From: Areca catechu
Lineage: Eukaryota > Streptophyta > Magnoliopsida > Arecales > Arecaceae
Assembly (NCBI GenBank): GCA_021397845.1
Contig: CM038038.1
Coordinates: 68,866,748 to 68,930,747 of the forward strand
Direction of reading: 5' to 3'
Length of the DNA stretch: 64,000 bases
Position numbers and translations under genes: made by a program. The notes beneath the pieces were generated by a model. It was not told where the DNA came from. It worked only from the letters and a program-made list of their open reading frames with translations, and did not search any database. How positions within the stretch are numbered: position 1 is the stretch's first letter; each line of letters starts with the position of its first letter. Shown piece after piece: positions 57,174 to 64,000 of the stretch.

Positions 57174-57898
57174 GTGTATCACCTTTTTGTACTTTGTACT
57201 TAAACTTTTGGAATAGATTGAAGTACATCTTTTATCTCACAAATTCTTCAATTTCTCTATGAATTGAATGTTTGATTGATCTTACAATGATTAATTTCTT
57301 AATTAGAATTTCAAGATAAATATGAGAAAGTGAAATTATCTCAAATAATTTTAAATACATTCTCAATCTATTTTAAAATATGAACTTATTTCTTACTCTA
57401 CCTTTTTGATTAACTGACAAAAAGGGGGAGAAAGTATTGCATGAAAAAGATAAAACGTCGATACTTCAAAGCTTCGATACAATTTGCTATATATTTACTC
57501 TGATACTTGAAATGAACATGTATTGATATTTTAAGCTCTGATGCTTTAAGTTCTAACTTATAATGTTTAAAGCCTGAATTGCAATTTTTACAAACTCTAA
57601 TACATGATGACTCTGATACACAATGTTTTACACTTCAACATTTGTTAGCTTTATTGATCAAAGCTTTTGAGCTTTGAAATGTAAAATTGAATGAAGAGTT
57701 TGCCAAAACATGGAGTATTTTATTGAGGGGGAGATTATCTCTCTAAGCCCTAATTCTTCTCTCATTGTTTGGCACTAACTGAAGTCAATTTGCTCTAATT
57801 GATCATATACTCTTGCAAATATTATTAAACAAGCAATTGTAAAGTTTTATATTGATTTTTCATGCCCAGTGTTTTATCATCATCAAAAAGGAGGAGAT
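57174..57898 (+). other. Sirevirus C 3' noncoding region with polypurine tracts
   Basis: Purine tracts lie at 57419-57432, 57725-57734 and 57885-57897. The last, next to the LTR, has one G changed to A (AAAAAGGAGGAGA). No gene was seen. Confidence 0.82.
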
Positions 57899-59642
57899 TG
57901 TTGACCCCATAAGTGATTTTGATGATAACCAAACATTGGGGCATGTATATTTATTTCTAACAATTTTTCAAGTGTTTGACAAGTTTTTGTAGGATAAATA
58001 ACATGTTCAAACTTCAAACTCCTACATTTCTATTTTCTTGGTTGAGTTGTATTGTAAATATTTTTGTAAAGAAGAACCCAAACAAAAAGCTAAGAAAAAT
58101 CAATTAAAAGGGTTACTTCTGTGAGTGTATGTGTGCCATGAATTTTAGTTTGAGTTGGCTTGTGTGAAATTATAAAAGAGTTGGTCAGAGTTTCCTTTAA
58201 GTTCATTTATAAAAATCCTGAAAAAGATACTCGAGCCGACCCCAAGTGATGAAGAGCTGATTCTGCCTGCTGGCATGCAGCAAGGATTTTAGATCGCAGC
58301 AATCCAAGCCGACTCGATGGAAAGCGAGCCGACTCCAGTGAATCCGAGTCGATTGGAATCAATCCAAGCCGACTCCTCTAGTGTCCATTTTTTAAAGAAT
58401 TCTGAGAATAGCCAGGCGAGCCGACCCGAATCAAAAAGAGCCGAATCTGCCAGACCTAATTCTGAAAGCCTAAGAAAGTGAGCCGACCCGAACTGCATCG
58501 ACCCGACTCTTCTAGAGTAAGGTTTTTCGAACCTGGGAAGAAGAGACCGACCCAAGCTGAAAAGAGCCAACTCCTCGAGTTCAAGATTTTCAAGATTCAA
58601 GTTCGAGCCGACCTGAGCTATAAAGAGATGACTCGTCCAGAGTGATGTTTTGCATCCTAAGACAAAGAGTCAACTGCATTAAAGATTTGGCGACTCGATC
58701 GATCGACTCGAAGGATTTGAGCTGACTCGAAGGAATCCGAGCTGACTTGAATGATGCCTTCGGGCATCCAATGGCTAGTTCTACAATTTATTTTTGAATG
58801 CTAAAAAGTGCTCCAACGGTCAAAAATCATTCCCCAATGGTCTACAACGGCTATAACTACCTTGGGATGATGGAAGACTTTAAATTTGAAGGATTTGGAC
58901 TTTCTTGAAGCAATTGATTAAGAGAGTTCTTTAAAGAAAAGAGAGCTTCATTGAATATCCAACTAACCAATAGCAAAAGAGCATAAGTGCATTCAAGTCA
59001 AGTTTTCAAATCTTCACCAATTCTAATATGAAACTTGAAACAACTTTGGAAAGAAGCCACTGAAGTAATTAAAGCTCATTCAAGTGCATTCAAGTGGACT
59101 TCCAACAAGTTGCACCGGCAACTATCCAACAAATTGAGTTTGTCATTCTTGTTGCATTTATTTTCAATTCAATCTTTGAATTGTTGGGTTATTGATGAGC
59201 CCGGTTGAAAAACCAAATAGGTTTTTGGTGAGCCTTATTAAAACCAAGGATTAGGTTCTTGGTGATCCTGTGAAAACCAAGTTGGGTTTCTTTGGTGAGC
59301 CTGTTAAAACCAAAGGGTGTTGGATTTTCTTTGGTGATCCTGTAAAACAAAAGTGTAGAGATTTTGGATTGTGATCCTGTAAAATAATCCTACTTTATTC
59401 GGGTGTGAATATAGTAAAAATCCTAAGTGGTATCTTGGGTAGTGGACGTAGGAGCTAGGTTGCTCTGAACCACTACAAATTTTTGTGTTTGTATTGTACC
59501 TTCCTGACTCTGTTTAGCTTCTGCATTTCATAATTTTATCATAGCACCTACCACTTGCAAAGGATTTTAAATCGTACATTACTTGCTTTAATTTTTCAAA
59601 AGACCCAATTCACTCCCCTCTTGGATAGCCACCTGGGTAACA
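57899..59642 (+). repeat. 3' LTR of Sirevirus C (1744 bp)
   Basis: It starts TGTTGACCCCATAAGTG and ends GGGTAACA. It pairs with 27657-29416. The motif cluster is at about 58230-58750. Confidence 0.92.
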
Positions 59643-59647
59643 ACTGG

Positions 59648-60373
59648 TGTTGTACACATCCAGTTGATCCTGGGTCGGACCGGCCCCGGGCGTTCGACCG
59701 GCTGACCCCTCAAGGAAGGTCTGAAAGACCCACCGGAAGGCCGACCCAGGCTGAGCCAAGCGACTCTCTTCCACCAAAGGTACGGCTGACCCACCTGGGA
59801 ACCTCAGAGAGCCATCATACGCTTCACCTGCGTGCACGTCGGCTTCCTGGAAATTCTTGTTGAACGCCCCGGTCGACCAGATGACCCTCTTCAGTTGAGG
59901 CCGACCTGCCGTTAAGGGAACCACTCGAAGGCTACAGAAGCCCTTCTCCAGCAAATTCTGACATTCTGTTGCAACCAACTCCATCGCATGGCCACGACTC
60001 TACACCACTAGGCCATCACCCTGATCCTCATGATGGCACCGCCAGGCCACAACCCTGCCACCATGCTGGCTCTCCTCTTAGGGGCAAATCAGGGTATTTC
60101 AGCCTGTTCCCTAACAAATTTTGGTACTATTTTGTGCCTATTTAAGGTGCCCAGGGGACCTCCTCTCGAGGTGAAGTGCTCTCTTCCCTCTCCACGCCAC
60201 TCTTTCTCTTTTTTTTTTTCTCCATTCTGTTGCTGCAGATCCCCTGCTAACTTAAGCATTGGAGTGTCCCCCACCGGAGCACGTCCGACGCCTAGGGGAC
60301 TTTGTGCAGGTCGACTGGGGAGAGCTCTCTAGCATGGCGAACCGAGCCAGGTCCAGGTGGAGGTGCAGCAACA
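59648..60373 (+). repeat. LTR of a probable Tat-like Ty3/gypsy element (G)
   Basis: It starts TGTTGTACAC and ends GCAGCAACA, giving TGTTG/CAACA inverted ends. It is GC-rich, unlike its neighbours. TATTTAAG at 60139-60146 is a plausible TATA box, followed by a CT-rich tract and the segment CCACCGGAGCACGTCCGACG, a type of sequence I associate with Tat/Retand LTRs. The 3' LTR is not in the window. Open frames such as 60030-60332 are chance. Confidence 0.5.
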
Positions 60374-60512
60374 AATTAGCACTAGAGGAAGGGGCCTGAA
60401 CCTTCGTTCCTCTGCTCTAAAAGGAGAGATTAACTGAGGAAAGCTATCAATGGTGAGGGGAAGAACACGAAGTACCTCCGCCAGAGGAAGGCGTTCTCGC
60501 TACAGGTCTGAA
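60374..60512 (+). other. Leader and gag start of element G, cut by Sirevirus F
   Basis: AATTAGCACTAGAGGAAGGG after the LTR resembles a degenerate non-Met primer-binding region of Tat elements. An ATG at 60450 opens a basic sequence (MVRGRTRSTSARGRRSRYRS) that stops at the F insertion point. The identification is tentative. Confidence 0.4.
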
Positions 60513-61993
60513 TGTTGCCCAGAAATGGAGCCCAAGAGGGGGGGTGAATTGGGTCTTTAAAAAATTTAACACAATAAAGTGAAGGTCTAGTGGTGCTTGT
60601 GAGCAATAATAAATTAGATGCAAGATGATAGCAATTAATTAAATAATACGAGAGGAAAAGAGCAATCACACACAAACACAAGGTTTATAGTGGTTCGATG
60701 CAAACCTAGCACCTACATCCACTCCCCAAGCCATTCTTGGGAATTCCACTATAATCCACACCAAATTACAGTTGACTTGTTTTTCACAAGGCTCACAAGT
60801 CAAAACCTAAGTTGGTTTTATCACCTAGGCTCACCAACAACCTTAAATACTTGTTTTGTCTTCGGACTCACAAGTTAACCCTAGTTGGTTTTAACACTTT
60901 GGCTCACAAACAAACCACAATAACCTTCTTTCAAGACACCCTTGAAAGCAAGGTCAAAGCACAATAAAACAGATATGAAATTTAAAGCTAAAACAAACTC
61001 TCTTCAAGAGTAGATTGGAATCTTTGAAGCCCAAAGGATGCTTTGACTTTACCTTCTTCAAGTTGCCTCCTTTTGGAATGTAGTAAAGTTGAGCTAGTAG
61101 GCTTTTTCAGTGGAATCAAGCTAGAAGAGGCTTTTGATTTGAAGTTTTGGAGAGAATATTGGCTTTTTGGCTTTTGAGAGGACTTGAATGCTCTTGAATA
61201 GACTTTTCTCTTGCTTTCTCTTCTTTTTCTTTTCTTCTCTTCACTGCTCTTCTTTTAAAATGAGGTTGGTGGAGATTAAATACACCAAAGACCTTCTAAA
61301 AATGGTTTGTGATCGTTGGAGCATTGGAAATTGCCGTTTGAAGTTTGAAAACCAATTTCTGCAAGCCAGAAAAATAGATCCGTTAGAGCTGTCAGGCTGC
61401 AAGTGTCGACACTTGGCTATCAGGTGTCGACACTTGGTTGTTAGGTGTCGACACTTGATTTCTGGGAGTCGACACTTGAACATTCAAGTGTCGACACTTG
61501 ATGCACAGGTGTCGACACTTGACACAAAAATCCTCGAACCAACAAAGTTTTGTATTTTCAAAAATCTCAGGCCTTGAGTCGACACTTGGAACCTAATTGT
61601 CGACACTTGGTGTCAACACTTGAATATAGGTATCGACCCTTGGCGTGCCAAGGATTTTTGTCCATGCCAAATGCTGAAGTGTCGACACTTGACTGTCCAG
61701 GTGTCGACACTTGAGACTGAAAACATCCAGATTCAAGTGTAAAAGCCTCAAAATCAAAAATAAAGTTCATGAATGCATAAACACATAATAGTTAAGCAAT
61801 TATAAGCCCTTTTTCAATGAAGAAAATGTCCGGATATGTGAGAATTGCTCTGTGCCATTGCGTGCCATACACCATAAATTTTTGGAATTTTGAGATGCTT
61901 TCTTCCTGAAAACTCACAACTTGAAATCCTCATTAGAATACAATATGTACTCAATGTTTTGTTATTCATCAAAATCACTGGGTGGAGCCAACA
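60513..61993 (-). repeat. 3' LTR of Sirevirus F (1481 bp)
   Basis: Plus-strand ends are TGTTGCCCAG and GAGCCAACA, followed by ATCTCCCCCTTTTTG, the complement of a Sirevirus polypurine tract. The partner LTR lies beyond the window. Confidence 0.88.
61391..61732. repeat. Interspersed palindrome AAGTGTCGACACTT in Sirevirus F LTR
   Basis: AGGTGTCGACACTTG or AAGTGTCGACACTTG and close variants occur about eleven times within 340 bp at irregular 17-70-base spacing. The core 12-14 bp is a perfect palindrome centred on GTCGAC. It is not a CRISPR array: repeats are short, spacing is irregular and it lies inside an LTR. Confidence 0.9.
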
Positions 61994-62620
61994 ATCTCCC
62001 CCTTTTTGATGATGACAAAACCTTGAGAAAAAGAGACAATATAGTTCAACCTTTAACCATTTAATTTATATGCATGAATTTTAGTCACAGTAAAGGCAAC
62101 AACTTTATAGATAGGAGGAAACAATCTCTCCCTTAATTAGATACTTCTTATTAAGGTAAACTTCAAAGATTCTTGCAAGGTGAAATCAATATAATCAATA
62201 TAATGCACCTTTTTCTCAATAAAAATCAATATTCTTGTTCTTCATAAAATCAAATACTTGTTCTCAATAAAATTAAAATCATTACTTTTTCTTCCCCTTT
62301 TTGTCAATCATAAGAAAAGGGAATAACCTCCCCCTCACAATTAGCATGGATAAAAAAAGAGAGTAGAGAAACAAATATCAGAGTTGAAATTATGCTAATA
62401 TCCAAGAATATCAGAGTTAAAATATATCATTATAAAGAGTATCAGAGCTAAAGAATGATAAACTGAAGCACAAAGTTTTCAAGATAACAGAGTTCTGATC
62501 AAAAACACATATATATATGAGATAAATTTTTAGTACAAAAGAGCTGAAACATATATATATAAATAGAGTCAATTAAGTATGAAACATACAAAATAAGATC
62601 TGAAACAGACATCTGTGAGG
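61994..62620 (-). other. Sirevirus F 3' noncoding region
   Basis: The polypurine tract at 61994-62008 abuts the LTR, with weaker C-rich (minus-strand purine) runs near 62294 and 62330. The rest is AT-rich, with no gene seen. Confidence 0.75.
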
Positions 62621-64000
62621 CTAATCCTCATCAGATGGAACATCAAGACTGAAAGGAGCACTAATCCTAGATATGGTGGCTAATGCCCTAGGAGGTGCTA
62701 AAGCTCTAAGACTCCTGGTATGGCCGGCAAGACCAAAAGCGGGTACAACCCTAGAAGATCTGGTAGAAGGAGGTGAAAGACGATCAGCTGGCTCAATAGG
62801 ATCCGGTACGAAGTCAACCAGTGCAGTACAAGGAGCAGGTGTAGTAGGAGGATCTCAACTGACCACCTCATAAGCATCAGCTCCGCCTACACTGTCGCTG
62901 TCAGTGCCCACTACCTCAGTGGCTCGATCAACATCCTTATCACCGCCGTCAACAAAATCAGCATGGTCGCTCTGGTGATCGCCGCCATCATCATCATCAT
63001 CATCATCAGATCGAGCAAGTGCAGGTGCAGCAGGAGGTATAAGTGATCTCAATAGACTCTCAATGCGTGTAAATCCCTCCTCCATGGATCTGCGAATCTC
63101 AGCATGCTCCGAGGTAGTCTGTGCTCAAAGAAGCTCGACCTCGCTACGCAGCTGAGTCACCTCACCTCTGATTTGTGTGAACTGTGCTCTGGCATGCTCC
63201 TCAAAGGATAATCCTGTCGATGGTGGTGGAGGAGCTGAAGCGTCAGGTGACAGGTGCTCTGCCTGTGTCGATGGCATATCTACTGGAGGAAGAACTGCTG
63301 GCTCAGATGGTCCAGCCTCAGCCTCTCGAATCTCATCCTCCTCATCTAGCTCCTGGCCAGACTCTCTCCGAACCCATCGACCTCCAACCATCCTGTAACC
63401 CATCCAGTGCAATGACCTCTCATCGTATATATCTGTGTGTAGTATCTCTTTGGGGATCTCCCTCTCCAATGATACTCCACAGGCTCTAAAAAGACAGGTC
63501 AGTGCCATCCCGTATGGCAAACAGTATCGGCGCTGAGTGGCAGCATCATGCATCTGTGATAGCATCAAGGCGGGTATATCAATCTGTCTCCTCTCGATCA
63601 GACTGGTCATCACCATCAGCTCTCTCTTGGTGATGAAATCGAATCTGCCAGTCTTCGGTAGAAGGATCCATGCAGTAATATGGTGCAACAGTCGCATCTC
63701 TAAAGATAACTGGTTCGCGGTAACTACTGAGATACTACGAACATCCTCTCGCTTAAGGATGCATCTGAAAGCCACCTCTCTATCATCAATAGAAAATGCA
63801 CATACTCCTCTCCGGGGTATCTCCCATACTCGGCTCAGCAGCTCATCAGTCAAAGAAATCTGTGTATCCCTGACGGATGTCGTCCATAAAAGTCGTCGAC
63901 AGTCCAGTGCACCATAGAACTCCCTCACCAGGTGAGGATAGTATCTCTCCTGCATGGTGCAGAAGGGTACTAGTCCTGCATCTGTGAGTATCTCCCTAAT
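62621..64000 (-). pseudogene. Sirevirus F third ORF, C-terminal part, two stops
   Basis: It enters from the right edge. The conserved domain reads LSLEMRLLHHI, TGRFDFITKRELM, CLPYGMALTCLF and LHWMGY (63955 to about 63380), the same order as in B. An acidic/Pro-rich linker and coiled coil follow. TGA near 63125 and TGA near 62855 interrupt an otherwise continuous frame that ends TAG at 62621-62623; both could derive from CGA. A CAT repeat at 62986-63007 encodes a run of Asp. No membrane segment is visible. Confidence 0.8.

Larger units (their letters stand above)
27657..59642 (+). mobile_element. Sirevirus C (Ty1/copia), full length, interrupted by D
   Basis: A 5' LTR (27657-29416), primer-binding site, gag, pol and third ORF are broken at 35931 and resume at 56864. 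Polypurine tracts and a 3' LTR (57899-59642) follow. The inserted 20.9 kb is Sirevirus D with element E. The bases flanking the two LTRs (AGATT left, ACTGG right) do not match, so either the target duplication is lost or the ends come from different events. Confidence 0.9.
60513..64000 (-). mobile_element. Sirevirus F (Ty1/copia), 3' end; continues off window
   Basis: On the minus strand the third ORF, polypurine tract and 3' LTR are visible. F belongs to a subgroup different from B-D: the ORF is richer in GC and acidic residues and the LTR palindromes differ. The left flank is CTGAA (60508-60512), inside element G. Confidence 0.88.

Noticed and set aside
60030..60332. 100-codon ORF in GC-rich DNA
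   Set aside because: It overlaps the putative LTR of element G, including its TATA-like site and CT tract; an open frame by composition.
61391..61732. CRISPR-like direct repeats
   Set aside because: Repeats are 12-14-bp palindromes with irregular 17-70-base spacing inside a plant retrotransposon LTR; no cas genes, and the setting is eukaryotic.

Overview
This is nuclear DNA from a flowering plant, and essentially all of it is LTR retrotransposon sequence nested several layers deep. The signs are initiator-Met-tRNA primer-binding sites, Ty1/copia and Ty3/gypsy polyproteins, Sirevirus-type copia elements with an extra 3' ORF, and no recognisable host gene. I cannot name the species.

Left half (1-27140). 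Sirevirus B (visible 18483-27140, +) is the oldest layer here. Its gag was split by a three-zinc-knuckle copia element, A (6106-18482, +). A was in turn hit by two related gypsy-derived elements: copy 1 (1-6105, +, 5' end off the window) and copy 2 (7832-14108, -, complete, with target duplication GAACC). Copies 1 and 2 carry gag and a C-terminal integrase/chromodomain remnant but no protease, reverse transcriptase, RNase H or catalytic integrase core. Both share the same internal junction, so they look like a mobile non-autonomous family rather than two independent wrecks. B has badly broken gag and pol but a fully open 602-codon third ORF.

Middle and right (27141-59642). After about 0.5 kb of unassigned DNA lies Sirevirus C (27657-59642, +). 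Its third ORF is split by Sirevirus D (35932-56858, -). D's third ORF is split near its start by copia element E (39678-49626, -, Angela-like). E is young: its 2.42-kb LTRs show about 12 differences, its target duplication TACTT is perfect, and a single nonsense codon interrupts a polyprotein of about 1,300 codons. Its leader RNA carries four regularly spaced stem-loops with a nearly invariant 19-nt loop and unrelated, compensating stems. This is the most unusual structure I found in the window.

Far right (59648-64000). The 5' LTR and leader of a probable Tat-like gypsy element (G) are interrupted by Sirevirus F (60513 to beyond the window, -). F's LTR is studded with a 14-bp palindrome centred on GTCGAC. 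Sireviruses B, C and D carry a different motif array with a related core, both in their LTRs and between pol and the third ORF.

No tRNA, rRNA, CRISPR or cellular protein gene was found. Most stop codons in the decayed ORFs are C-to-T or G-to-A changes, as expected for methylated, silenced elements.
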